Positions 25,800 to 33,569 of a stretch of 64,000 bases of DNA are shown here, piece by piece. The position numbers were made by a program, and so were the translations under genes. Below the pieces are notes generated by a model. It had not been told where the DNA came from. It searched no databases and was given only the letters and a program-made list of their open reading frames with translations. Source of the DNA: Pseudomonas sp. SST3 (GTDB lineage: Bacteria > Pseudomonadota > Gammaproteobacteria > Pseudomonadales > Pseudomonadaceae); the NCBI RefSeq assembly GCF_003325755.1, contig NZ_QORI02000001.1:186001-250000 (forward strand), read 5' to 3'. Each line of letters starts with the position of its first letter. The stretch's first letter is position 1.

Positions 25800-27217
25800 T
25801 GATGGAATATCTACGCTTTCATTCCTTTGTTCAGAAAACTTGGCGTTCTTTGCTGCTCTTGGTGCCATGTTTATTTTTTTGTCAGGTCGTTAGTGCCGAG
25901 AACTATTATTGGCGCGTATCTAACACTCCTGCGGCCGGTACATTCCCTAGTTTTGCTGCTGCCATTGCCGGTTATATTGAGTACAGGGAGACGGACACTC
26001 TTTACTGGACTGAAACCTCACGCTCGATGACTAGTGCTACTGAGGGCATAGCTTCGTTTGATGCTATTACTAAGTCGACTGGCAAGGTATGGGGTAGTCA
26101 ATCGAATGTTCTATTTCAGCGTTTAGGGGATACTTGTCCAACCGGTACTGAATACGACTCTACAATTGGCGAGTGTGTTTCGCCTCCGAATACTTGCGAA
26201 TCAACCAACGGCCAAACCATCCTCCACCAGCACCTGATCAAGGCTGCTGTCGGTCAGCCCTCGACCGAACCCCCTGCCAGCGTTTGCGCCAATAGTTGCC
26301 AGTACACCTGGGGCTTCACCGCGCCGACCAACGTGTACGCCTATACCAGCGGCAATCCTCCTGGTGTGTTCGGCTCCTATGAGTACAAGAGCGCCGGCCT
26401 GGAATGCTCAGGCGGGGAACCTATTCGCACCGCACCTGCGGGCACAAGCGACACCACCAACCCCGACGACACGCCAACGCCAGATCCCGATAACGCCTGC
26501 CCTGCCGGCTACGTCTGGAACGGTACGTTTTGCAGCAAGGAACCGCCAAAACCCTGTGATCCAGACGTTGAGGTAGGGGGCTGCGATGACACTGAGAATC
26601 CCGACCCGGAAGCCCCGACCGATCCCGAAGATCCAGGTGACGGCGACGGGGATGGTGACGGCTCTGGCGATGGCGATGGAAGCGGTGACGGTGATGGCTC
26701 AGGGGACGGCGAGGGCGATGGTTCAGGGGATGGTGACGGCAGCGGTGATGGGACGGGCGAGGGAGAAGGTGACGGCCAATGCGACCCGACCACCGATCCA
26801 GACAAGTGCATCAAGCCTGGGGTAACCGGCGAAGCCTGCGATGCCGAAATTAGCTGCAAGGGCGATGCGGTCCAGTGCGCGATCCTGAAGCAGCAGAAAC
26901 AGATGCGCTGCAACGCCGAAGAACAGGCCAACTTCGAGAACAAAAAGACCGACATCCAAGGGCTCTTCCAGGGCGAAGAGTTCGAGCTGAAAGAGGCTGA
27001 GGTTCAAGCGCCGAGCTTCATCGACAGCGCTGGCCGCTTCCTCCCGTCCGGTTGCCCGTCACCCGAGAGCATGAACCTGCGCTCCAGCGGTGGCCGCACC
27101 CTGCAAATCAAATACGAGCCTCTGTGCGAAGCAGCTACGGATATGTCCTGGCTGATCGTGGCGTTCACCGCAATGTTCTGCGCCGTCTACGTGGGCCGCG
27201 CCTTTGGAGGTGCCTGA
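25799..27217 (+). CDS. coaA: Adsorption protein CoaA (pIII-like, TspB-related)
   Basis: About 472 aa. A signal peptide ends near VVSA-ENYYW; an N-terminal region of unknown fold reaches about residue 130; a Cys-containing middle (CPAGYVWNGTFCSKE) follows; then a Gly/Asp/Ser linker of about 55 residues (DGDGDGSGDG repeats, residues 280-330) like the glycine linkers of Ff pIII. The C-terminal domain (GEACDAEISCKGDAVQCAIL) is the TspB-type membrane-proximal part, ending in one helix (MSWLIVAFTAMFCAVYVG). The first 130 codons are visibly more AT-rich than the rest, suggesting a swapped receptor-binding domain. Confidence 0.85.
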   Translation: MMEYLRFHSFVQKTWRSLLLLVPCLFFCQVVSAENYYWRVSNTPAAGTFPSFAAAIAGYIEYRETDTLYWTETSRSMTSATEGIASFDAITKSTGKVWGSQSNVLFQRLGDTCPTGTEYDSTIGECVSPPNTCESTNGQTILHQHLIKAAVGQPSTEPPASVCANSCQYTWGFTAPTNVYAYTSGNPPGVFGSYEYKSAGLECSGGEPIRTAPAGTSDTTNPDDTPTPDPDNACPAGYVWNGTFCSKEPPKPCDPDVEVGGCDDTENPDPEAPTDPEDPGDGDGDGDGSGDGDGSGDGDGSGDGEGDGSGDGDGSGDGTGEGEGDGQCDPTTDPDKCIKPGVTGEACDAEISCKGDAVQCAILKQQKQMRCNAEEQANFENKKTDIQGLFQGEEFELKEAEVQAPSFIDSAGRFLPSGCPSPESMNLRSSGGRTLQIKYEPLCEAATDMSWLIVAFTAMFCAVYVGRAFGGA

Positions 27218-27531
27218 TGCATTTTTACTACCTCGCCATGCTCGCCGTGATGATCGTAAAACCGCTGGTGATGATGGTCTTGCGGGTGCTCGGTATCGGT
27301 ATGGTTAGTTACCTCGGAATCAACTTCGTGATCGGTGAAGCGAAGGACTACATGCTCGCCAACATGGGCAACGTCGCCCAGTCGATTCAGCTGATCCTGG
27401 GGCTGGCGAAGATTGATGTCGCGTTCAATATGTACTTCGCCGCCATCACCACGCGCCTGGTGCTGTCAGGTATCGACAAGCTAGCCGACCGCCGCACCAA
27501 GCTCGGCAACGTCACCACCTTCACGGCCTGA
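27217..27531 (+). CDS. pVI-like minor coat protein, DUF2523 family
   Basis: 104 aa, three hydrophobic stretches (residues 2-20, 23-38 and 52-80). DUF2523 proteins lie between the adsorption protein and Zot in inoviruses and are taken as pVI equivalents that cap the virion with pIII. The ATG at 27217 overlaps the coaA stop (TGATG); open sequence upstream in this frame lies inside coaA and is not used. Zot starts 4 bases after its stop. Confidence 0.82.
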   Translation: MHFYYLAMLAVMIVKPLVMMVLRVLGIGMVSYLGINFVIGEAKDYMLANMGNVAQSIQLILGLAKIDVAFNMYFAAITTRLVLSGIDKLADRRTKLGNVTTFTA

Positions 27532-27535
27532 TCCC

Positions 27536-28732
27536 ATGCTCATCATCCGCACGGGCAAGCCGGGGCACGGCAAGACCCTCAACACCATTCGGGAAGTCGA
27601 CCAGAGCGCCCACGCCCAAGGGCGCGTTGTCTATTACCACAACATCAACGGCCTCAAACCCGAACAGCTCAAGGCGAGCTGGTTCGTGTTTGAAGATCCG
27701 GAGAAGTGGTTCGAGCTGCCGGCCGACGCGATCATTGTGGTCGATGAGGCCCAAGGCTGGTTTGGCTCTCGCGATCCTCGGGCGCGGCCACCCGAGCACA
27801 TCACCCGCTTCGAGACCATGCGTCACCAGGGCCATGAAGTGCATCTGGTCACACAGGACCCGCGCTACCTCGATGTTCACCTTCGCCGGTTGTGCAACTC
27901 GCACATTCACTACTGGCGGGTATTCAAGTCCTCCCAACTGCTGCGCTTCGAGTCGGAAGTGGTGGTGGAAAAGGTCGAGGTGAAATCCAGTTTCAAGGAC
28001 GCCGACAAGAAGTCGCTGCGGCTGGATAAGAAGTACTTCGGCGCCTACACCAGCACCAACGCCAAGCACCATTTTCAGGCCAAGGTGCCGACCAAGTTCC
28101 TCCTGGCCGCGGCGGTAATCATCGGGGCCGGCTTCCTCGTGTATCGCGCTTATGCGCGCTATGAGGAGGAAAAGACCGCGCCGGAAGCGGCAGACCAGAT
28201 CGGCGCGCCGATTGAATCTGAAAGCATGGTTGATCAGGCAAAAAGCGTCGTCGGCTCCTTCATCAACCCCATCGGTGGGCAGGGCCAGGAACAGCCGCAA
28301 ACCCTTGAGCAATATCTCGGGTCGCGTGTGCCTCGGATTCGCGATGTGCCCGGCTCAGCGCCGATCTATGACCAGCTGAACACCCCGCAATCCTTTCCCA
28401 AGCCCGTCTGCATCGCCACTAACGACCGAGCGCTCATCAGCCGTAACCGACGGCGTATGAGCATTGGCGATACCGATGACGGGCTGACCGGGTGCCGCTG
28501 CAACACCCAGCAAGGCACGTTGCTACAGGTGTCGTTCGAGTTCTGCATGACGGTTGTGCAGAACGGCTACTTCGACCCGACGAAGCCCGACCGAGGCTCG
28601 ATGCAAGACCAGAATCGGAACAACCAGCTACCGGCACCGCAGCTGGCAGCACAGCCGCGCCAGGAACAAAGCGAACCCCAGGGCACGCGTTTTACGCATG
28701 TTCCGTATGTGAAGGGTGAGTTCCTGTGGTGA
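27536..28732 (+). CDS. zot: Zot-type assembly ATPase (pI-like)
   Basis: 398-aa inner-membrane ATPase that drives virion extrusion. Walker A GKPGHGKT (residues 6-13), Walker B AIIVVDEAQG (about 63-72), DPRARPPEHI loop, one membrane helix FLLAAAVIIGAGFLVYRAY (about 183-201), and a periplasmic C-terminal domain with a Cys pair (GCRCNTQQGT, FEFCMTV) that would contact an outer-membrane secretin. No secretin gene (pIV) is in the prophage, so a host secretin is probably used. Confidence 0.92.
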   Translation: MLIIRTGKPGHGKTLNTIREVDQSAHAQGRVVYYHNINGLKPEQLKASWFVFEDPEKWFELPADAIIVVDEAQGWFGSRDPRARPPEHITRFETMRHQGHEVHLVTQDPRYLDVHLRRLCNSHIHYWRVFKSSQLLRFESEVVVEKVEVKSSFKDADKKSLRLDKKYFGAYTSTNAKHHFQAKVPTKFLLAAAVIIGAGFLVYRAYARYEEEKTAPEAADQIGAPIESESMVDQAKSVVGSFINPIGGQGQEQPQTLEQYLGSRVPRIRDVPGSAPIYDQLNTPQSFPKPVCIATNDRALISRNRRRMSIGDTDDGLTGCRCNTQQGTLLQVSFEFCMTVVQNGYFDPTKPDRGSMQDQNRNNQLPAPQLAAQPRQEQSEPQGTRFTHVPYVKGEFLW

Positions 28733-28736
28733 AGAC

Positions 28737-28796
28737 CGTCAGCGTGCCCCTGGCACGCACGGCGAGGCACGAGCCGGCGTGCTGCGCGCGCTGACG
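28737..28796. other. Candidate replication origin or packaging hairpin
   Basis: CGTCAGCG (28737-28744) is complementary to CGCTGACG (28789-28796), extended inwards by a G-T wobble and two pairs. Inside lies a second hairpin, GCGTGCC...GGCACGC (28742-28758). The 130-bp gap between zot and rep is the largest non-coding gap in the late genes and lies just before the Rep gene, the usual place for a rolling-circle origin or packaging signal. Confidence 0.5.
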
Positions 28797-28863
28797 TCCC
28801 TGTAGCACGTCAGATAAAACCAGTTGAAACCGTCCGTTAGTGGACATTGTTGGGGATTCAAGA

Positions 28864-30144
28864 ATGAGCGTTAAAGACCAAGCGAGACTGGACCATATAA
28901 CGGGCAACCCGACCAAACGCGGACGGTTGTTCGTTGATCCTGGTACTGCTGCGATCACCGATCTGTCGAAAATCCGGTTGCTGCGTTGCGGCGTCGATAC
29001 AGTCCGCCAGCTCTACCGTGGACTGATCCGCCCCGAGGTCATGGCGCTGTTTGAGAAACCGGGCGCGATGGTCGAGTTCGCTGGCGAGATCTGGCATTCG
29101 GGACGTGTTGGTCGAGACTCGGGCTACCAGTACAAGCTCCAGAACGCTGACCTTGGGTTCATCCTGCTGATCAAGAATTTCAACGCGAAGCTGGAGCAGA
29201 TCGGCCCGCACCTGAAAATCGAGGTGTCACCGCATGCGATCGACGCGCTGTCGCCTGAGCGTTTGCAAGAGCGTATGGACTACTACGCAGCCGCCGTGAT
29301 GACGCACCGGGAGCGCAACCAGTGTGCCGTCCACCTCGCCCTGGATCTGCAAGGTTGGACGCCTCCCGCCGACCTGACGGCCCGCATGCACTGCCGCGCA
29401 CGCGCCAACCGCGATATCTCGGGCATCAAGGAAATCCAATGGACCATGGAAGCGGCGACCTACGGCAAAGGCCAGTCCTTTCTGTTTGGCTCTGCGGGTG
29501 GCGTACAGCTCGGCATCTACAACAAGACCCTTCAAGCCCGTGCTCATGACAAGCTCGACTACTGGGAAAGCGTCTGGCGTCGCCGGGACTCGTTCGATGC
29601 CAAAGACCCGGCCAACTACGACCCGACCCAGGATGTATGGCGCGTCGAGCTGCGTTATCACCATTCGGTCATCCAGCAATTCGCCAGCGGCTCGGTGGAC
29701 GTGAAGACTGGCCAATCCATAGACACGGACTCCTTCGACACCTTCTCGGCCCATCTGGAAGGCCTATGGCGCTATGGCCTGAGCCAATTCAAGTTGCTTG
29801 CCCGCCCTGGTTATTTCGAGCCGATCTGGACGCTACTGCGAGAAGATGCCCGCGTCGATCTCCCAGTGGACTCCCTGGTCGATGAGACGGAATACAAGCG
29901 CTACTACAAAACCTCTCGAGGCTTTTCCGGCAAGAACGTGGAGCTATTTCTGGGAAACTTCGTAAGCCTGCTGGCAAGGGAGCGGGTGGGCGCAAAAAAG
30001 GCGTTTGAGCGGCTGCGCGAGTGGGAATGTTGGCCAGTTATTCGCGATCACTATGCGTCCAAAGACATGACGGAACGGGATCTGTACATCCACATCAAGA
30101 ACCTATTGCAGGAACGCCACGTGCGATGGGGGCGTGCTGTCTGA
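28864..30144 (+). CDS. Phage replication initiation protein
   Basis: About 426 aa, equivalent to the Pf replication initiator that nicks the double-stranded form for rolling-circle replication. Recognisable family segments include ERMDYYAAAVMTHRERNQCA VHLALDLQGW-type core (about residues 130-165), FGSAGGVQLGIYNKTLQARA and WRVELRYHHSVIQQF. ATG 28864 is chosen; a GTG at 28840 is in frame but has no ribosome site. The stop overlaps the integrase start (TGATG). Confidence 0.82.
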   Translation: MSVKDQARLDHITGNPTKRGRLFVDPGTAAITDLSKIRLLRCGVDTVRQLYRGLIRPEVMALFEKPGAMVEFAGEIWHSGRVGRDSGYQYKLQNADLGFILLIKNFNAKLEQIGPHLKIEVSPHAIDALSPERLQERMDYYAAAVMTHRERNQCAVHLALDLQGWTPPADLTARMHCRARANRDISGIKEIQWTMEAATYGKGQSFLFGSAGGVQLGIYNKTLQARAHDKLDYWESVWRRRDSFDAKDPANYDPTQDVWRVELRYHHSVIQQFASGSVDVKTGQSIDTDSFDTFSAHLEGLWRYGLSQFKLLARPGYFEPIWTLLREDARVDLPVDSLVDETEYKRYYKTSRGFSGKNVELFLGNFVSLLARERVGAKKAFERLREWECWPVIRDHYASKDMTERDLYIHIKNLLQERHVRWGRAV

Positions 30145-31169
30145 TGGCAATCCTCGCACTGCCTGATGGCCGCTGGCGGGTCGATGTTGAGCCGATCAAG
30201 GGCAAGCGGTTCCGCAAAACGTTCAAGACCAAGGGCGAAGCCCAGCGGTTCGAAGCGACGTGTCGATCAAAGCTAATCGACAGTCCGACATGGTCACCGA
30301 AACCGACGGATCGTCGTCGCCTGTCTGAACTGGTGGATTGTTGGGGTCGCCTGCACGGAGGGTCGCTCTCAGATTATGCGGGACGCCGCGTCATCATGGA
30401 TCGGATGGTGGAACGCCTAAAGAACCCTATAGCCATCACGCTAACTGCTACCGATTTCGCTGAATATCGGGCCAGACGTATTGCATCAGGAATCAGCCCG
30501 AAAACTCTGAACAACGAATTGTCTTATCTGCGGGCTATGTTCAATGAGCTGCGCCGTCTCGGTGAGATCGACTACCAGAACCCGCTTGCCCTACTCCGTG
30601 CGATTCGAGTGCAAGAGCGTGAATTGTCCTACCTCGACACCCGTCAGATCGATCAGCTTTTCGGTGTGATGCGGAACATGAGGCATCCACACGTCGAGCT
30701 GATCGCGATGATCTGCCTTGTTACAGGTTGTCGATGGGGTGAGGCTCAGGGGCTCACGTTGAGTCGGGTTGCCGATGGATCGCTCCAGTTCGTGAACACC
30801 AAGTCGAAGCGGCGACGTATCGTGCCCATCGATCCGAAGTTGGCAGACCGCATTCGTGCTCATCTTCGAGAACATGGCGCGTTTAGCAATTGCCGTGATC
30901 GATTTGACGAGGCCGTTGCTCGTGCTGGCCTCAATCTGCCAGCAGGCCAGAAGTCGCATGTTCTACGGCACACCTTCGCGTCACACTTCATCGCGAACGG
31001 CGGGAACATACTTACCTTGCAGAAGATCCTGGGGCATTCGTCATTGGCCATGACTATGCGGTACGCTCACCTCGCCCCTGATCACCTACAAGACGTACTG
31101 GCATTCGGCCCCGCTCGGGAATTTCGACACTTCTTCGACACTCCCTTGTCCGAGCATCAGCTAAGCTAG
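30144..31169 (+). CDS. int: Tyrosine integrase of the prophage
   Basis: 341-aa tyrosine recombinase for integration into and excision from selC. Catalytic residues are visible: Arg in VTGCRWGEAQGL, HxxR in SHVLRHTFASHF, His/Trp-box H in LGHSSLAMT and the nucleophilic Tyr in MRYAHLAPDHL. An N-terminal AP2-like arm-binding domain (LPDGRWRVDVEPIKGKRF) comes first. The start at 30144 overlaps the rep stop. The gene lies 23 bases before attR and its 3' end contains the second arm-type repeat. Confidence 0.93.
   Translation: MAILALPDGRWRVDVEPIKGKRFRKTFKTKGEAQRFEATCRSKLIDSPTWSPKPTDRRRLSELVDCWGRLHGGSLSDYAGRRVIMDRMVERLKNPIAITLTATDFAEYRARRIASGISPKTLNNELSYLRAMFNELRRLGEIDYQNPLALLRAIRVQERELSYLDTRQIDQLFGVMRNMRHPHVELIAMICLVTGCRWGEAQGLTLSRVADGSLQFVNTKSKRRRIVPIDPKLADRIRAHLREHGAFSNCRDRFDEAVARAGLNLPAGQKSHVLRHTFASHFIANGGNILTLQKILGHSSLAMTMRYAHLAPDHLQDVLAFGPAREFRHFFDTPLSEHQLS
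31122..31143. promoter_or_regulatory. Candidate integrase arm-type site, attR side
   Basis: 22 bp matching 21325-21346 at 21 of 22 positions (two TTCGACAC units 11 bp apart). It lies within the last codons of int, 50 bases before the attR core. In the circular phage the two copies would flank attP on both sides in the same orientation. Confidence 0.5.
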
Positions 31170-31192
31170 AAAAAAGCGTTATAGATCAAAGA

Positions 31193-31231
31193 GGAAGGCA
31201 ATCGCACCCGGTGGTGCGGCCGGGCTTCAAA
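31193..31231 (+). repeat. attR core
   Basis: 39 bases identical to attL at 21181-21219, forming the 5' half of the working tRNA-Sec. The repeat ends at the anticodon loop, so crossover took place in or before that loop. Confidence 0.93.
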
Positions 31232-31288
31232 CCCGGTTGGGGGCGGCAGCCGTTCCCGGGTGGGTTCGACTCCCACTGCCTTCCGCCA
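31193..31288 (+). tRNA. selC: tRNA-Sec (anticodon TCA), rebuilt at attR
   Basis: 96 nt including encoded CCA. The 8-bp acceptor stem GGAAGGCA (31193-31200) with TGCCTTCC (31277-31284), the anticodon loop CTTCAAA with TCA, the long variable arm and GGTTCGACTCC T-arm are hallmarks of selenocysteine tRNA. The first 39 bases are the attR copy of the att core, so the 5' half and all upstream sequence come from the phage while the 3' half is chromosomal. A TATAGA box at 31180-31185 could serve as a -10 element. The GC-rich hairpin at 31298-31315 follows. Confidence 0.95.
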
Positions 31289-31470
31289 TTTCCTGACCGC
31301 CCGGCTTTCCGGGCGATCACCTCGCATGAACTCATGCCTGACTGCTTCACAACCAAAACGCTTACCTGAGCGTGTCCATCTGACCGATAGACAAAAACTA
31401 TCTTTCAACTAGCCTCAACAGCCGATTCTTGGTCTAGCCTTTCCAGCACGCTTGACAGAGGAGAATGAGC

Positions 31471-32652
31471 ATGTTGGCAACATTGCTTCCGGCCCTTCGA
31501 GAGTTGGAATTACCGTTGCGCCTGCGGCTATGGGACGGCAACCAGATCGACATTGGCCCTGCGCCCAGCGTGACGCTGGAGATCAAGGACCCTAACCTGA
31601 TTCCGCAGCTGGCCCACCCCAGCCTTGCGCTGCTGGGCGGCGCCTATGTCGAAGGGCGGATCGATCTGCATGGCCCGCTTGAAGAAGTCATCCGTATTGG
31701 CGACGAAATCACCCGTGCGTTGGGCGAGGCGCATGCATCATTGCCGGTTCGCCAGGCACACGACAAGGCCACCGATGCCGAGGCCATTTCCTACCACTAC
31801 GATCTGTCCAACGAGTTCTATCAGCTCTGGCTCGACCGGGACATGGTCTATTCCTGCGGTTACTTCGAAACCGGTACGGAAGATCTCGATCAGGCCCAAC
31901 AAGCCAAGCTGCGCCACCTGTGTCGCAAACTACGGCTGAAACCTGGCGATCGCCTGCTCGACGTTGGCTGCGGCTGGGGCGGCCTGGCACGCTTTGCTGC
32001 GCGCGAATATGGCGCGCAGGTGTTCGGCATCACCCTCAGCACGGAGCAGCTGAAACTCGGCCGCGAGCGCGTCGCCGCCGAAGGGCTCGAAGGTCAGGTT
32101 AAGCTGGAGCTCATGGATTACCGTGATCTGCCCAAGGACGGTCAGTTCGACAAGGTGGTCAGTGTCGGCATGTTCGAGCACGTCGGGCACGCCAACATGC
32201 CGCTGTACTGCCAGCAACTGTCGGATGTGCTGAGGCCGGGCGGCCTGGCGCTCAACCATGGCATCACCTCGCGGTATATCGATGGTCGGCCGGTGGCTCA
32301 CGGCGCGGGCGAGTTCATCGATCGCTACGTCTTCCCGCACGGTGAATTGCCGCATCTGGTGAAGATCGGCGCGTGCATCAGCGAATCGGGGCTTGAAATC
32401 GTCGACGTGGAGAGCCTGCGCCTGCATTACGCGCGCACGCTGCAGTTCTGGAGCGAACGACTGGAATCGAACCTGGCCGAGGCCCAGCAGCTGGTGCCAG
32501 AGCGCGCGTTGCGCATCTGGCGGGTCTATCTGGCCGGCTGCGCCTATGGCTTCCGCCGCAACTGGATCAACCTGCACCAGATTCTGGCGAGCAAGCCCTT
32601 GCCGGACGGCTCCCATGAGCTGCCCTGGTCACGGGCAGATATCTACCGCTGA
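31471..32652 (+). CDS. cfa: Cyclopropane-fatty-acyl-phospholipid synthase
   Basis: SAM-dependent enzyme that methylenates cis-unsaturated lipid chains at the inner membrane in stationary phase. 393 aa. The SAM motif LLDVGCGWGGLARFAAREYG (about residues 161-180) and the CFA-specific segments YHYDLSNEFYQLWLD and GMFEHVGHANMPLY are present. The second ATG (31471) is preferred because GAGGAG (31458-31463) is 7 bases before it; the first ATG (31465) is too close. First gene after the prophage. Confidence 0.93.
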   Translation: MLATLLPALRELELPLRLRLWDGNQIDIGPAPSVTLEIKDPNLIPQLAHPSLALLGGAYVEGRIDLHGPLEEVIRIGDEITRALGEAHASLPVRQAHDKATDAEAISYHYDLSNEFYQLWLDRDMVYSCGYFETGTEDLDQAQQAKLRHLCRKLRLKPGDRLLDVGCGWGGLARFAAREYGAQVFGITLSTEQLKLGRERVAAEGLEGQVKLELMDYRDLPKDGQFDKVVSVGMFEHVGHANMPLYCQQLSDVLRPGGLALNHGITSRYIDGRPVAHGAGEFIDRYVFPHGELPHLVKIGACISESGLEIVDVESLRLHYARTLQFWSERLESNLAEAQQLVPERALRIWRVYLAGCAYGFRRNWINLHQILASKPLPDGSHELPWSRADIYR

Positions 32653-32703
32653 CCCAACGGGGCAACCGGCGCGCTTGCCTGGGCGCGCCCTGAGCGTGGT
32701 AAA

Positions 32704-33555
32704 TCAGCGCAACAACAGCAACGGCGTAGTGGTCGTGCGGATCATATTGGTGGTGGTGCTGCCGACCAGGAACTGACGAATCCGCGAATGGCCGTAGGCG
32801 CCCATCACCAGCAGGTCGATACCGTGCTCAGCCTGGTAGGCATGTAGCGTCGGTTCGACCTCACCGGCACGGATCGCGATATGCACCTCGAAGCCGCCAG
32901 CAGCCAATGCATCACGCGCAGACTCCAGCGGCACGCGACTGTCGCTGGAGTCTGCACCCACCATCACCAGGTGAATCGGTATGCCTTTGACCAGCGGACT
33001 GGAGGCCAGCATCTCGACGCCCTTGCGCGTAGTCTCGCTGCCATCGAAGGCCAGCATGACGCTGGTCGGCACGCTGAAGTTGGCCGGGATGACCAGGATC
33101 GGCCGGTGCATGGTGCGAATTACGCTCTCCAGCTGGCTGCCGATGAGCTGAAAGTCATTGCCGCTGTCCTCGCCCTGCTTGCCGATCACCAGTAGGCGGG
33201 TGTCCGGTTCGAGGTCGTGCAACGTTTCGACCAGATCGCCGTGGCGCTGGCGCACCTCCGGTTGCTCCACGCCCGCGGTAATCACACGCTGCCGGGCAGC
33301 GTCGAGCATCATTCGTCCTTCTTCGAGCGCCAGCTTGCTGCGCTTTTCGTCCAGAGCGGCCAGTTCCTCGAGCAGGTATTCACGGCTGCCGAGGCCGATT
33401 ATGCCGCTGAGGTTGCCGGTCGCCGGGTACTGCTGCTGGTCGAGCACATGCAACAGGGTCAGTGGCGCATCCAACTGCCGGCTGGCCCAGGCCGCGCAAT
33501 CGCAAACGGCCGAAGCCTGCGGGGAGCCGTCGATGCAAGCCAATACTTGGTTCAT
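32704..33555 (-). CDS. Tandem-domain universal stress protein
   Basis: 283 aa with two UspA folds (about 1-150 and 155-283). Nucleotide-binding signature GAYGHSRIRQFLVGSTT is at the end of the second domain; the first domain ends VIGKQGED, a degenerate version. Tandem Usp proteins bind ATP and act in stress survival. It lies 14 bases downstream of a SulP transporter gene on the same strand, a common pair in Pseudomonas that suggests the Usp protein assists or senses that transporter (inference). Confidence 0.88.
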   Translation of the reverse strand: MNQVLACIDGSPQASAVCDCAAWASRQLDAPLTLLHVLDQQQYPATGNLSGIIGLGSREYLLEELAALDEKRSKLALEEGRMMLDAARQRVITAGVEQPEVRQRHGDLVETLHDLEPDTRLLVIGKQGEDSGNDFQLIGSQLESVIRTMHRPILVIPANFSVPTSVMLAFDGSETTRKGVEMLASSPLVKGIPIHLVMVGADSSDSRVPLESARDALAAGGFEVHIAIRAGEVEPTLHAYQAEHGIDLLVMGAYGHSRIRQFLVGSTTTNMIRTTTTPLLLLR

Positions 33556-33569
33556 TGTCGTTCTCCTGA

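Larger units (their letters stand above)
21181..31231. mobile_element. Pf-type filamentous prophage integrated in selC
   Basis: An approximately 10.0 kb integrated inovirus bounded by a 39-bp direct repeat. It has the full Pf gene order: repressor and excisionase back to back, small early genes, ssDNA-binding protein, minor coat, major coat CoaB, terminator, CoaA adsorption protein, pVI-like protein, Zot assembly ATPase, Rep and a tyrosine integrase next to attR. No frame in the core is broken, so it may be active. Cargo lies between attL and the repressor. Minus-strand genes are limited to the repressor and one membrane protein. Confidence 0.93.

Noticed and set aside
26640..26780. Short tandem repeats as a CRISPR array or minisatellite
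   Set aside because: The GGTGATGGC-like repeats encode the Gly/Asp/Ser linker of CoaA in frame.
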